Source: a virus
Virus record (IMG/VR): IMGVR_UViG_3300034012_001258
Span: 1 to 29,224 of that record
Reading direction: 5' to 3' (one strand)
Length of the DNA: 29,224 nt
Shown here: positions 1 to 6,657 of the stretch, piece after piece
Layout of the letters: the number at the start of each line of letters is the position of its first letter
How positions within the stretch are numbered: the first letter of the stretch is position 1
Made by a program: the position numbers and the translations under genes
The notes under the pieces: model-generated
Database searches by the model: none
Seen by the model: only the letters and a program-made list of their open reading frames with translations
What the model was told of the DNA's origin: nothing

Positions 1-38
1 CCGTCTGCTGGTGTCTTTGCGTTTTTGTTTTCGCTCAT
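1..38 (-). CDS. 5' end of an unidentified small phage gene, cut by the window edge
   Basis: Only the first 12 codons are inside the window (protein begins MSENKNAKTPAD). The ATG overlaps the TGA of the upstream gene (ATGA) and is preceded by a good AAGGAG ribosome site eight bases before it. This continues the coupled minus-strand operon off the left edge. Too little is visible to name a function. Confidence 0.6.
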   Translation of the reverse strand, partial: MSENKNAKTPAD

Positions 39-334
39 GCTAAGAACTCCTTGATGGCCTCGTACACATCCGTGCGTCCGTGCTGGTCGTTTAAGCGTAT
101 GTCCCACCCGGCGTAGCGCATCTCTTTCTCAACCCATCGCAGAAGCGCATGGGCTTTATCTGAATCCCTTATGATCGCATCTCGCTCATCGCATACGGCT
201 TCGTAAGTCTTTTCCCATACATGCAATCGGCGCAGTTCGTCGGCAGCTTCTCCGCATAGACCCGTGTGGCTGAATTGCACGTCAAGTTCTTCTAGCGCAT
301 CAGCCAGCACTAAGGCTTTGGGTTGTGGATTCAT
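35..334 (-). CDS. small hypothetical phage protein (99 aa)
   Basis: Function unknown. The start at 334 is chosen because GGGAGAA lies just before that ATG and the ATG overlaps the preceding gene's TGA; a longer reading from 367 would overlap that gene needlessly. The protein is acidic and helical. Its N-terminal ALVLADALEEL stretch followed by AADELRRLH resembles short early proteins seen repeatedly in proteobacterial phages. The middle is charged and probably a coiled helix (YEAVCDERDAIIRD). It sits in a run of similar small overlapping genes, so a host-takeover or accessory role is possible but is only inferred from position. Confidence 0.7.
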   Translation of the reverse strand: MNPQPKALVLADALEELDVQFSHTGLCGEAADELRRLHVWEKTYEAVCDERDAIIRDSDKAHALLRWVEKEMRYAGWDIRLNDQHGRTDVYEAIKEFLA

Positions 335-612
335 GTGTTCTTCTCCCGCAGCTTGGCTTTCCAGCACTCGGGTGCAGGTCCGTCATGCCAGATGATTTCC
401 GTGCCGTATTCAGGATGCCCGTGGATATTCAAGCAGTCCTCAATATTGGCCCAAATGGAATGGGATGTGCAGGCCGTCAACCATCGCAATGTAACCGTGC
501 CATCAGTCCATATGACACCTTCAAACTGAGGCTCATCATCAGCGTTCTTTTGATAGTGGTTGTGCGTGTCACGTTCACTCATGGACCTTCTATAAGCAGT
601 AAATCTTTTCAT
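331..612 (-). CDS. small hypothetical phage protein (93 aa)
   Basis: Function unknown. An AAAGGAG site seven bases before the ATG at 612 supports the full-length start; an internal Met at residue 11 is the alternative. The core (FEGVIWTDGTVTLRWLT, then HGHPEYGTEIIWHDG) reads as a compact beta-rich domain and resembles a widespread family of small phage proteins of the same length. The last codons are formed by the ribosome site of the next gene, giving the C-terminal tail REKNT. It overlaps both neighbours by ATGA and is part of the coupled left operon. Confidence 0.72.
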   Translation of the reverse strand: MKRFTAYRRSMSERDTHNHYQKNADDEPQFEGVIWTDGTVTLRWLTACTSHSIWANIEDCLNIHGHPEYGTEIIWHDGPAPECWKAKLREKNT

Positions 613-1070
613 GTGTTCTTCTCCTTTAAGGCTTGCTCAATAAGCTCTGCCATATACGCCGTGTCTAGCTCATCACAGAAAGTTGCTGCATACCGACAAT
701 AACTAACCTCTTCATCCGTCAGCCCAACCCATTCACGTGTCTCTGCTTGCTCGATGGCTTGGCGTAGTTCGTCAATCTCTTCTTGCATCCTGTTACGAAT
801 CATCCGCTCAGTCACAATGCCCTCGTGGTCTGGGTGTTCTTCGCAGCGCTCTTGCCATGTTTTGATCATCGTTGTGCTGGCTCGCGCTTGCGCTTCGTCC
901 CAAGACTCTGCAAGCCATTCCTTCCATTCATCTCTTGTCATTGGTTTGTTTTTCGGCGGTTCCCAACTCTCGCACTCACAGACATAACGACCTGCGCTAT
1001 GAGATGCGTTACGCATGAATCCGTGCGGTGCGTCGGGATGTTCTTTGCAAGGAACTTCTTTGTTATCCAT
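609..1070 (-). CDS. hypothetical phage protein with N-terminal Cys/His-rich segment (153 aa)
   Basis: Function unknown. The N-terminus has CKEHPDAPHGFMRNASHSAG followed by YVCECESWEP, a Cys/His-rich pattern (C8, H11, H16, C31, C33) that could bind a metal and that resembles a short module common in phage early proteins. The middle (RMQEEIDELRQAIEQAE) is a predicted coiled coil. The C-terminal part opens with WVGLTDEEV, another frequent phage motif. The ATG at 1070 overlaps the upstream TAA (TAATG) and has AAGGAC before it. The tail LKEKNT is encoded by the ribosome site of the downstream gene, as in the neighbouring gene. Confidence 0.72.
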   Translation of the reverse strand: MDNKEVPCKEHPDAPHGFMRNASHSAGRYVCECESWEPPKNKPMTRDEWKEWLAESWDEAQARASTTMIKTWQERCEEHPDHEGIVTERMIRNRMQEEIDELRQAIEQAETREWVGLTDEEVSYCRYAATFCDELDTAYMAELIEQALKEKNT

Positions 1071-1276
1071 TAATTTTTGTCCTTAAAGGTTTTTTCTAAG
1101 TGCCGAGCGAACGCTTTGCACCAAGCTTCAGGATCGTCTTGCCAATTACTATTAGTCTCGTATTCGGCATGACAAAAAGCCATATGGATTTCTTCATCCG
1201 TAAGGTCTTTCCACTTACGGTTGCATCGCTCTATCCATTCTTTTTGACCCATGTTGACGTAACCCTTAAACGCCAT
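1070..1276 (-). CDS. small hypothetical phage protein (68 aa)
   Basis: Function unknown. The start at 1276 is preferred over an upstream one at 1336 because GGTGGAG lies seven bases before it and the overlap with the preceding gene falls from about 70 to 11 bases. The protein has tryptophan-rich helical segments (QKEWIERCNRKWKDLTDEEI, then DPEAWCKAFARHLE), and the LTDEEI motif recurs in the next gene as LTDEEV. The last residues FKDKN are read through the ribosome site of the downstream gene (TAATG overlap). Confidence 0.65.
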   Translation of the reverse strand: MAFKGYVNMGQKEWIERCNRKWKDLTDEEIHMAFCHAEYETNSNWQDDPEAWCKAFARHLEKTFKDKN

Positions 1277-1523
1277 AATCAATCTCCACCATCTCAGCAA
1301 ACCCCTTGTTGTTGCCGTGTTTAGCTTCCTCGGCATCGATCTCTAATGCGAGGTCATGTAATACGTGGTAGCCATGTGTTTTGTGAATGAACTTGGCTAA
1401 GTGAGTGAATCCAAAGATCCAGGAATCAGAAGCGCGATCAGCCTTTTCTCGCAGTTCGTTTCGTTCTTGATTCAAGGATTCAATAAACAGTTCGTATGCT
1501 TCTATTTTGAGTTGGTCGTCCAT
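1266..1523 (-). CDS. small hypothetical phage protein, coiled-coil N-terminus (85 aa)
   Basis: Function unknown. The ATG at 1523 follows a GAGGAC site. Residues 1-35 are strongly helical and charged (YELFIESLNQERNELREKAD), suggesting a coiled coil. The rest (FGFTHLAKFIHKTHGYHVLH, then acidic) shows no motif I can name. It lies seven bases after the upstream gene and overlaps the downstream one by 11 bases, so it is part of the same transcript. Confidence 0.65.
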   Translation of the reverse strand: MDDQLKIEAYELFIESLNQERNELREKADRASDSWIFGFTHLAKFIHKTHGYHVLHDLALEIDAEEAKHGNNKGFAEMVEIDYGV

Positions 1524-1530
1524 ATTGTCC

Positions 1531-1716
1531 TCATGCTTGATCGTTATTGATTTTCCACTGCTCGTTTGCCTTCATCTTTTCCTCATACACTTCATTCAAA
1601 AGCGCAGCGGCTTCTTTGGTCATAGCCTTCTCTGCTTCGCAGTAATCAGGGAGTCCTTGGCTATAACCCTCAAGTTTGCTAGCCAGCATGGCGTACTTCC
1701 ATAGAGGGCTACTCAT
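1531..1716 (-). CDS. small hypothetical phage protein (61 aa)
   Basis: Function unknown. The first in-frame ATG is at 1716, overlapping the end of the preceding gene by eight bases; a TTG five codons earlier (1731) is possible but has no better ribosome site. The protein is helical with a charged C-terminal half (EAAALLNEVYEEKMKANEQW). The ribosome site is weak, so translation may depend on coupling to the upstream gene. Confidence 0.6.
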   Translation of the reverse strand: MSSPLWKYAMLASKLEGYSQGLPDYCEAEKAMTKEAAALLNEVYEEKMKANEQWKINNDQA

Positions 1717-2242
1717 TTCCAAACACCGCAAAGTTGATTTTGGTTTGATTCAAATTCTGAATCGCTTGCAACGCTACGGCTAGACGTTCAGCATTCTCGA
1801 TAGCCTGGACAAACTGAGGGCTAGTCAGAAGGTCGGCGGCCTGTTTGTATTCCTTACTCATCTTTAGTGTCTCGGTTTGAACACGATCAGATGTAGCTTT
1901 GAGAGACGCAAGATCGTTCTTGATGTTCTCTCGAAACGCCATGATGTTTTCTTTTGTCCGCTTGAGTTCTTGCTCGACTCGCGTAGCGGACTCCTTTGCT
2001 ACCAGTTCTAGTTCCATAGTTGCCTTCCAAAAGAAAAATTCAAAAGTTCGGATTTGAATATTGGGGTGGTTGATGACATCAAACTTCCAGCCGATACCTT
2101 CCTTGAACTGTCCTGTTTTTTGCGTAGCGTTTTGCAACGCCGCCGAAATGTTTAAAACAGGGGGACACATCCGTTCAACAGAAGTTTCGAAAGCCTCGAC
2201 TTTTCCAGACCAGTAAAGCTCTGCCGATCTTGAGGTAAACAT
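1709..2242 (-). CDS. coiled-coil phage protein of unknown function (177 aa)
   Basis: No family recognised. The ATG at 2242 overlaps the previous TGA (TGATG), with a purine-rich GGGGCGGTG just before it. Residues 1-70 look globular (KFDVINHPNIQIRTFEFFFW). Residues from about 75 to 140 form a long charged helix with heptad character (LVAKESATRVEQELKRTKEN, FRENIKNDLASLKATSDRVQ), and the last 35 are also helical. It could be a scaffold-like or inhibitor-type oligomer; nothing in the sequence decides. It is the largest gene of the left operon. Confidence 0.65.
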   Translation of the reverse strand: MFTSRSAELYWSGKVEAFETSVERMCPPVLNISAALQNATQKTGQFKEGIGWKFDVINHPNIQIRTFEFFFWKATMELELVAKESATRVEQELKRTKENIMAFRENIKNDLASLKATSDRVQTETLKMSKEYKQAADLLTSPQFVQAIENAERLAVALQAIQNLNQTKINFAVFGNE

Positions 2243-2526
2243 CACCGCCCCGCGGTACTCAGGACATCACAGTTTTCTGGGCTGACATAACCACACACCA
2301 AAGTTCTTTGTTCAGAAACACCATCGGCTTTGTAGCCGCTTAGTTTGTACGCAATAGGCATGGCGACCTTCATGATCTGAAGAGCAGTCAGCCCGTCATC
2401 AGAGGCTTTGATGATGGCGTGGTGCATCGCCTCGGCTAACTCTGCCAAGAACTGTTCAGTGTCCGTAGCGGTGGTCTGGACAACCACATCACCACTACCT
2501 TTTTTGTCGGTATAAATTCTAATCAT
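2242..2526 (-). CDS. small hypothetical phage protein (94 aa)
   Basis: Function unknown. The ATG at 2526 overlaps the end of the DUF3310 gene by eight bases and has AGGAAA before it. The N-terminal third reads as beta strands (IRIYTDKKGSGDVVVQTTAT), the middle as two helices (FLAELAEAMHHAIIKASDDG, LQIMKVAMPIAYKL). No catalytic motif is evident. It is translationally coupled on both sides. Confidence 0.65.
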   Translation of the reverse strand: MIRIYTDKKGSGDVVVQTTATDTEQFLAELAEAMHHAIIKASDDGLTALQIMKVAMPIAYKLSGYKADGVSEQRTLVCGYVSPENCDVLSTAGR

Positions 2527-2749
2527 CTGCTTTCCTCATAAATGTCGGCTCTTGAACCCGAGCAATTTCACGGTCGATGTACCACCTTGCCTTCTTTAAA
2601 TCTTCAATGCGTTCACCCTTCAGGCCAGCTCTCCAAAGATATTTAATTGCGTTGCCGATACAAAAGTTAAAATGTTCTGTTACTTCAATACACTCCACGC
2701 CGCTAGGGTGTGAGGTGTAATGTTTAGGATGATTGACGGGATCATTCAT
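2519..2749 (-). CDS. DUF3310 family phage protein (76 aa)
   Basis: Recognised as a DUF3310 (PF11753) protein, a short phage and mobile-element family also called SaV-like or nucleotide-kinase-like in annotations; its biochemical role is not established. The family pattern is complete: VNHPKHYTSHPSGVECIEV, then HFNFCIGNAIKYLWRAGLKG, then IEDLKKARWYIDREI. The ATG at 2749 overlaps the preceding small gene by eight bases; a GTG at 2758 would add three residues. Length matches the usual single-domain form. It lies in the middle of the coupled left operon. Confidence 0.9.
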   Translation of the reverse strand: MNDPVNHPKHYTSHPSGVECIEVTEHFNFCIGNAIKYLWRAGLKGERIEDLKKARWYIDREIARVQEPTFMRKADD

Positions 2750-2912
2750 CTTTGTCACCCACGATTTCTCTTACAGAAAGTGTAGCCATCCTTGCCTGGG
2801 CGATAGCCTCGAGTCCGTACTCAATAGCTTCTTTGTGTTGATTTTCTTGGCAAAGGTTATACATTTTTTTGAGAGCGTCACTCGCTCTTTGGATGTGATT
2901 CGAGTAGTCCAT
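2742..2912 (-). CDS. very small hypothetical phage protein (56 aa)
   Basis: A short reading frame between the DUF3310 gene and the Cys-rich gene. ATG at 2912 with GAGGAATC directly before it, ending in TGA inside the start region of the DUF3310 gene. The protein is mostly helix (NHIQRASDALKKMYNLCQEN, then KEAIEYGLEAIAQARM) and slightly acidic. It fills an otherwise unoccupied 130-base stretch and keeps the overlap pattern of the operon, which is the main reason to accept it. Function unknown. Confidence 0.65.
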   Translation of the reverse strand: MDYSNHIQRASDALKKMYNLCQENQHKEAIEYGLEAIAQARMATLSVREIVGDKDE

Positions 2913-3081
2913 GATTCCTCACTTTAAATTCAACGGCTCTTGCAAAAGCGTACAAAAAGTTTTCCGCTGTGATACTTTTTGGGATCTCGTCCATGCAATT
3001 ACGGATGTCGTGATCTGTCAAACGTGCCGGACACAAGCGTCCTTGGTTACAGTTTTGATTACAAGGTGGGCAGGTTTTCAT
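2878..3081 (-). CDS. small Cys-rich (zinc-ribbon-like) phage protein, first gene of the left operon (67 aa)
   Basis: Begins with CPPCNQNCNQGRLCPARL: four cysteines in CxxCxxxCxxxxxxC spacing next to GRxCPAR, a pattern found in many short phage proteins and likely to bind zinc. The rest is helical. The ATG at 3081 is taken as start; a GTG at 3096 lies directly on the AGGAG, while the ATG is about 15 bases from it, so the start is uncertain. A two-codon frame (ATG CCA TGA) precedes the ATG. It is the first gene after the divergent promoter and probably an early gene. Function unknown. Confidence 0.65.
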   Translation of the reverse strand: MKTCPPCNQNCNQGRLCPARLTDHDIRNCMDEIPKSITAENFLYAFARAVEFKVRNHGLLESHPKSE

Positions 3082-3105
3082 GGCATTAGTTTTCACTCCT
3101 AGCTG

Positions 3106-3122
3106 ATTAGTAAGACACTAAT
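3106..3122. promoter_or_regulatory. operator-like palindrome in the left divergent promoter region
   Basis: Perfect inverted repeat ATTAGT-aagac-ACTAAT with 6-bp arms. It overlaps the -10 and presumed start of the leftward promoter (3120-3148) and ends just before the rightward -35. The position fits a repressor or activator site; no regulator can be assigned. Confidence 0.45.
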
Positions 3123-3148
3123 ATACCAGTTGACTTGGGTAAGCGCAA
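3120..3148 (-). promoter_or_regulatory. candidate sigma70-type promoter for the left operon
   Basis: On the minus strand TTGCGC (3143-3148), a 17-bp spacer and TATATT (3120-3125). The -35 is weak but the spacing is ideal, and it lies about 40 bases before the first leftward gene. It overlaps the rightward promoter, so the two may exclude each other. Confidence 0.45.
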
Positions 3149-3158
3149 GTGGTATTCT
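3130..3158 (+). promoter_or_regulatory. candidate sigma70-type promoter for the ParB/helicase/primase operon
   Basis: TTGACT (3130-3135), 17-bp spacer, TATTCT (3153-3158). The start of transcription would be near 3165, 25 bases before the first rightward gene, whose TTGGAG ribosome site follows. Both hexamers are close to consensus at ideal spacing. Confidence 0.6.
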
Positions 3159-3188
3159 GCATACTCATTCACACCTTTTGGAGTCAAA

Positions 3189-3338
3189 ATGGATCAAGCA
3201 CGTAAGCTTTTTGAGGCTATGCTGTTAGCCGGAGGGCGGGACATACCGGCCTGGGACGGGAAGAAATACACTACTAAAAACGTACAGACTTACTGGAGAT
3301 GGTTCTGGTTGGGCTACTCAACAAGGGATGTGAAATGA
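3189..3338 (+). CDS. small hypothetical protein, first gene of the replication operon (49 aa)
   Basis: Function unknown. The ATG at 3189 follows a TTGGAG site and is the first good start after the promoter; an upstream in-frame start at 3135 would lie inside the promoter. The C-terminus is aromatic and basic (KNVQTYWRWFWLGYSTRD). It overlaps the ParB-like gene by ATGA, so the two are co-translated. Confidence 0.6.
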   Translation: MDQARKLFEAMLLAGGRDIPAWDGKKYTTKNVQTYWRWFWLGYSTRDVK

Positions 3339-4102
3339 CGCAAATTAATATCGATCTAATCAATATATCCGCAGGGACGCAGTCAAGAGCGGAGATCAAC
3401 GAACAGGCAGTAACGGAGTATGCAGAGGCGTTGGAAAACGGGAGTATCTTCCCCGCGGTCAGGCTTTATCACGATGGCATTCAATACTATTTGGCTGATG
3501 GGTTTCATCGATACCACGCACACAAACGAGTGAAGCGTAAAGCGATTGATGCTGAAGTTATAACAGGGACATTGAGAGATGCGATCCTACATGCCTGCGG
3601 AGCGAACGCACTACATGGTTTGAGACGAACAAACGAAGACAAGCGTAATGCCGTGATGATCATGTTGGAGGATCATGAGTGGGTACAGTGGTCAGACAAT
3701 GAGATAGCCAAAAACTGTCACGTATCTGCACCGCTTGTGGCGAAGTGTCGCAAAGAGTCTGGCGTTCAGCCGACTGTTCGAAAGTTTAAAACATCGACAG
3801 GAAAGACGGCAACGATTGAGACCAAGCCTGTAGAACCAAAACCACCGGAACCCATCGATGAAACGCAGGAAGCGATTGATGATTTGCTGAAGGAAAACGA
3901 ATCGCTCAAAGATCAATTGGCGGTCGCGAAGCTCGGGGACACACCCGAAGGGTGGATGGCACAGGAGACGATAGAATCCTTAAGAGAAGAGATAAGAATA
4001 CTCAAGATAGAAAACGAAGCTTTGAAGATATCAAGAGACACGTTTCAGAATGAGAATGCTCAACTTAAGAAGCAAGTAGCTGCGCTTCAAAGGAAGTCAT
4101 GA
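3335..4102 (+). CDS. ParB-like nuclease-domain/HTH protein with C-terminal coiled coil (255 aa)
   Basis: The N-terminal 90 residues carry a ParB/sulfiredoxin-type domain: the typical YYLADGFHRYHAH at 51-63, preceded by FPAVRLYHDG. The following segment, HACGANALHGLRRTNEDKRN, and an HTH at about 118-141 (WSDNEIAKNCHVSAPLVAK) match the phage and plasmid ParB arrangement. From about 181 the chain is a long coiled coil. In phages such proteins are usually DNA-binding regulators or partition/replication factors; some have nuclease activity. The ATG at 3335 overlaps the previous stop, which decides the start over an in-frame codon at 3299. No ParA partner is in the window, so partition is not implied. 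DNA binding is likely; the exact role is open. Confidence 0.82.
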   Translation: MTQINIDLINISAGTQSRAEINEQAVTEYAEALENGSIFPAVRLYHDGIQYYLADGFHRYHAHKRVKRKAIDAEVITGTLRDAILHACGANALHGLRRTNEDKRNAVMIMLEDHEWVQWSDNEIAKNCHVSAPLVAKCRKESGVQPTVRKFKTSTGKTATIETKPVEPKPPEPIDETQEAIDDLLKENESLKDQLAVAKLGDTPEGWMAQETIESLREEIRILKIENEALKISRDTFQNENAQLKKQVAALQRKS

Positions 4103-4332
4103 AGATCAATCCGACAGTGGCAATGACTCTGGCTATCCAAAGTCTTGAACAGTGGAAGAAGGTTCATTCAATCGACTGGGAACAACACGATGAAGACGCT
4201 CTTCAAGCACTACGGGAGGCTTTACATCTACGTGAGACGCCGATTCCAGAGGACCGTGTACGACTTCTTGCAATGGACTATTCGGGCTGGCGGTTAGTCC
4301 GAGCGACAGAGAAGGAACACGGTATTTATTAA
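4099..4332 (+). CDS. small hypothetical protein between ParB-like and helicase genes (77 aa)
   Basis: Function unknown. ATGA overlap with the ParB-like gene, with AAAGGAAG before the start. Acidic and helical, with a helix-turn feel at LREALHLRETPIPEDRVRLL and a basic end (GWRLVRATEKEHGI). A hairpin and the helicase ribosome site follow directly. Its position suggests a helper of the replication proteins, which is inference only. Confidence 0.65.
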   Translation: MKINPTVAMTLAIQSLEQWKKVHSIDWEQHDEDALQALREALHLRETPIPEDRVRLLAMDYSGWRLVRATEKEHGIY

Positions 4333-4337
4333 CCCAC

Positions 4338-4355
4338 GCCGGGGGGTGTCCCGGC
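4338..4355 (+). promoter_or_regulatory. GC-rich hairpin just before the helicase ribosome site
   Basis: GCCGGG-gggtgt-CCCGGC: perfect 6-bp, all-GC arms with a 6-base loop, ending one base before the AGGAG of the helicase gene. There is no T-run, so it is not a typical terminator; it could modulate helicase translation or mRNA stability. Confidence 0.4.
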
Positions 4356-4363
4356 AGGAGAAC

Positions 4364-5854
4364 ATGATGTCTGAATTAACACTTAGACCATACCAGCTTG
4401 AAGCATTAGAAGCTTTGAGAAATGGATTTGCCGCGGGGAAAAGAACGCAAGTTTTAGTCAGCCCGACAGGGTCTGGAAAAACTGAGATGGCGATTGCACT
4501 TCTCAACGCAACGAGAGAGAAGGGTAACCGCGCAGCCATGATCTTAGACCGGATCATTCTGTGCGACCAGACGAGTCAGAGACTCGACCGATACAACATC
4601 GACCACGGCGTTCTTCAGTCTAAACACTGGCGTTGGAGGCCGTATGAATACATTCAAGTGTGTTCGGCGCAGACGCTCGAGAAGCGAGGTTCATTCCCAG
4701 GATTGAATCTACTTATTGTGGATGAGTGCCATGCCACAAGAAAACAAACGATGGACTTCATCAAGAACAATCCAGAGATTCGGGTCATCGGGCTAACGGC
4801 TACGCCTTTTACGAAAGGTCTAGGTAAGGTCTATGAGAACGTTGTATCCACGGTCACCACGGGGCAGTTAGTCAGCCAAGGTGTGTTGGTTCCTCTCAAA
4901 GTCTTTGTGGCTAAAGAGATCGACATGACCGGGGCTAAGAAGGTCGCGGGGGAGTGGTCACCGGCTGAGACTGAGAAGCGAGGCATGGTTATCACCGGGG
5001 ACATTGTGGCTGAGTGGATCAAAAAGACACACGAAATTTTTGGGAAGCCAGAAAAGACGATTGTGTTTTGTTCGGGCGTGGCACACGGCGCAGATTTAGC
5101 GCGGAAGTTCGCTGAACAGGGATATAACTTTGTGGCTGTGTCGTACCTCGATGATGACGCATTCAAACAAGACGTTATCAAGGAGTTCAGCAAACCAGAT
5201 ACGGAGATTCACGGGCTGATAGCTACGGACATCTTAACGAAGGGATTCGATGTGCCGGATGTAAAGATCGGCGTAAGTGCGAGACCGTTCTCGAAGTCAT
5301 TGTCTTCCCATATCCAACAGATGGGCCGTGTGATGCGCGGATCGCCCGGAAAGGAGTTTGCCCTATGGCTAGATCATTCGGGCAACTACGTTCGTTTTAG
5401 GGACGAATGGGAGGAAGTTTTCGAGTCTGGCGTTCATGAACTAGATGACAGTAAAGAAAAGCCAAAGAAAGAACCCTCCGAGAAGGAGAAGTTAGAGTCT
5501 AAATGCCCGTCGTGTTCAGCACTATGGCCCAAGGGGTCTGATACTTGTGCGAACTGTGGGCATGTGAGGGAGAGGAAGAACAAGGTCGCAAGCGTAGCCG
5601 GTGAGTTGACAGAACTCGGCACGATGAGTCGTGAAAACAAACAGGACTGGTGGTCGCAGCTCTGGTACAAGGTCGAGTTCGAAGGTTGGAGGGAAGGAAG
5701 AGCAGCGCATACGTTTAAAGAGAAGTTCGGTGTCTGGCCTCGAGGTCTTCAGAACGTATCGAAACCACCGTCTCTTGAGGTCGAGAAGTTTATTCAGAAA
5801 AAACTCAGGGCATTTCTTTATAAAAAGCGGATCATTCAGACGGGGAGAGCATGA
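4364..5854 (+). CDS. superfamily 2 DEAD/DEAH-type helicase with C-terminal zinc ribbon (496 aa)
   Basis: An ATP-dependent nucleic-acid helicase or translocase, probably acting in phage replication or recombination. All core motifs are visible: Q-motif-like LRPYQLEAL, Walker A PTGSGKT at 34-40, DECH at 120-123, TAT at 145-147, the second RecA domain with IVFCSGVAHGADLA, ATDILTKGFDVPD at about 287-299, and motif VI QQMGRVMRG at 318-326. A four-cysteine ribbon (CPSC at 381, CANC at 395) follows a Lys/Glu-rich linker. Length and order resemble phage UvsW/RecG-like stand-alone helicases rather than DnaB replicative helicases. The ATG at 4364 (or the adjacent 4367) is chosen for the GCAGGAG before it. 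It overlaps the Toprim gene by ATGA. Confidence 0.9.
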   Translation: MMSELTLRPYQLEALEALRNGFAAGKRTQVLVSPTGSGKTEMAIALLNATREKGNRAAMILDRIILCDQTSQRLDRYNIDHGVLQSKHWRWRPYEYIQVCSAQTLEKRGSFPGLNLLIVDECHATRKQTMDFIKNNPEIRVIGLTATPFTKGLGKVYENVVSTVTTGQLVSQGVLVPLKVFVAKEIDMTGAKKVAGEWSPAETEKRGMVITGDIVAEWIKKTHEIFGKPEKTIVFCSGVAHGADLARKFAEQGYNFVAVSYLDDDAFKQDVIKEFSKPDTEIHGLIATDILTKGFDVPDVKIGVSARPFSKSLSSHIQQMGRVMRGSPGKEFALWLDHSGNYVRFRDEWEEVFESGVHELDDSKEKPKKEPSEKEKLESKCPSCSALWPKGSDTCANCGHVRERKNKVASVAGELTELGTMSRENKQDWWSQLWYKVEFEGWREGRAAHTFKEKFGVWPRGLQNVSKPPSLEVEKFIQKKLRAFLYKKRIIQTGRA

Positions 5855-6657
5855 TGGACTTTATTTCATTCTGCCGGGGACACGGCATCATCATCGACCA
5901 GACTCCACCGATTGGTGTTTGGAAACGATACAGGACAGAAGATCACCCGAATAAAAAGAATGGCGCGGTTAAATGGATGGGGACGTATGGCTTTGTTCAG
6001 AACCACGCACTCGACACCGCGGTCAGTGTATGGCAGTCGGACAAACCGGACGATCATAAGTTCAAACAATTTATTCAGGCAGCGACCGACAAGGTCGAGT
6101 TCATGCAAGAAAAAGCGGCGCGGAAGGCCGGATGGATTCTAAATCAATGCGAGTTATTCACGCATGAATACTTTGTTCGGAAGGGATTCCCAGATGAGAA
6201 GGGTAATGTGTGGTTTAAGGATGATCAGAAGATTTTGGTCATCCCCATGCGCGTTGGTAATCGATTGGTCGGATGTCAGATGATTTCGGAGACGGGCGAG
6301 AAGAAGTTTTTGTTCGGGCAGCGAACCTCGGGAGCGAGTTTTGTTTTCGACAATCATGGCCCGAATTTTTATTGCGAGGGATATGCCACGGCGTTATCGC
6401 TCCGGATGATCCTAAAGTCCATGAAGCGGAGATATACGATCCACGTTTGTTTCTCTGCGCATAACATGCAGAAACTTGCCAAAGACGGGTATGTGATTGC
6501 GGATAACGACGCAAGCCAGACGGGGGAGACGGTAGCGAAGCGAACCGGTTTGAATTATTTCATGCCTCCCGAAGTTGGGGATGACTTCAATGACTATCAC
6601 CGGAAGGTAGGAATACTAAAGGCCGGATTAGCTTTGACGAAGTCACTGAAGCTTTGA
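5851..6657 (+). CDS. Toprim-domain primase-like protein (268 aa)
   Basis: Carries a Toprim catalytic domain in its C-terminal half: FYCEGYATALSLR with the conserved Glu176, then VIADNDASQTGETVA with the DxD pair Asp218/Asp220, and GDDFNDYH at 243-250. Toprim domains of this kind make RNA primers in phage and plasmid primases. No four-cysteine zinc finger is seen at the N-terminus, which instead starts HGIIIDQTPPIGVWKRY, so template recognition may differ or use the zinc ribbon of the adjacent helicase. Start ATGs at 5851 and 5854 are both possible; GGGGAG lies slightly better for the second. It is the last gene of the operon before the terminator. Confidence 0.82.
   Translation: MMDFISFCRGHGIIIDQTPPIGVWKRYRTEDHPNKKNGAVKWMGTYGFVQNHALDTAVSVWQSDKPDDHKFKQFIQAATDKVEFMQEKAARKAGWILNQCELFTHEYFVRKGFPDEKGNVWFKDDQKILVIPMRVGNRLVGCQMISETGEKKFLFGQRTSGASFVFDNHGPNFYCEGYATALSLRMILKSMKRRYTIHVCFSAHNMQKLAKDGYVIADNDASQTGETVAKRTGLNYFMPPEVGDDFNDYHRKVGILKAGLALTKSLKL

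Noticed and set aside
3335-4102. ParABS-type plasmid partition system
   Set aside because: There is no ParA ATPase or clear parS cluster in the window; the ParB-like protein fits the common phage DNA-binding type.
4831-5193. Minus-strand frame of 120 codons inside the helicase gene
   Set aside because: Shadow of the helicase RecA domains; no ribosome site or pattern.
5631-5954. Plus-strand frame of 107 codons across the helicase/primase junction
   Set aside because: It lies in another frame of two well-supported genes and has no motif.
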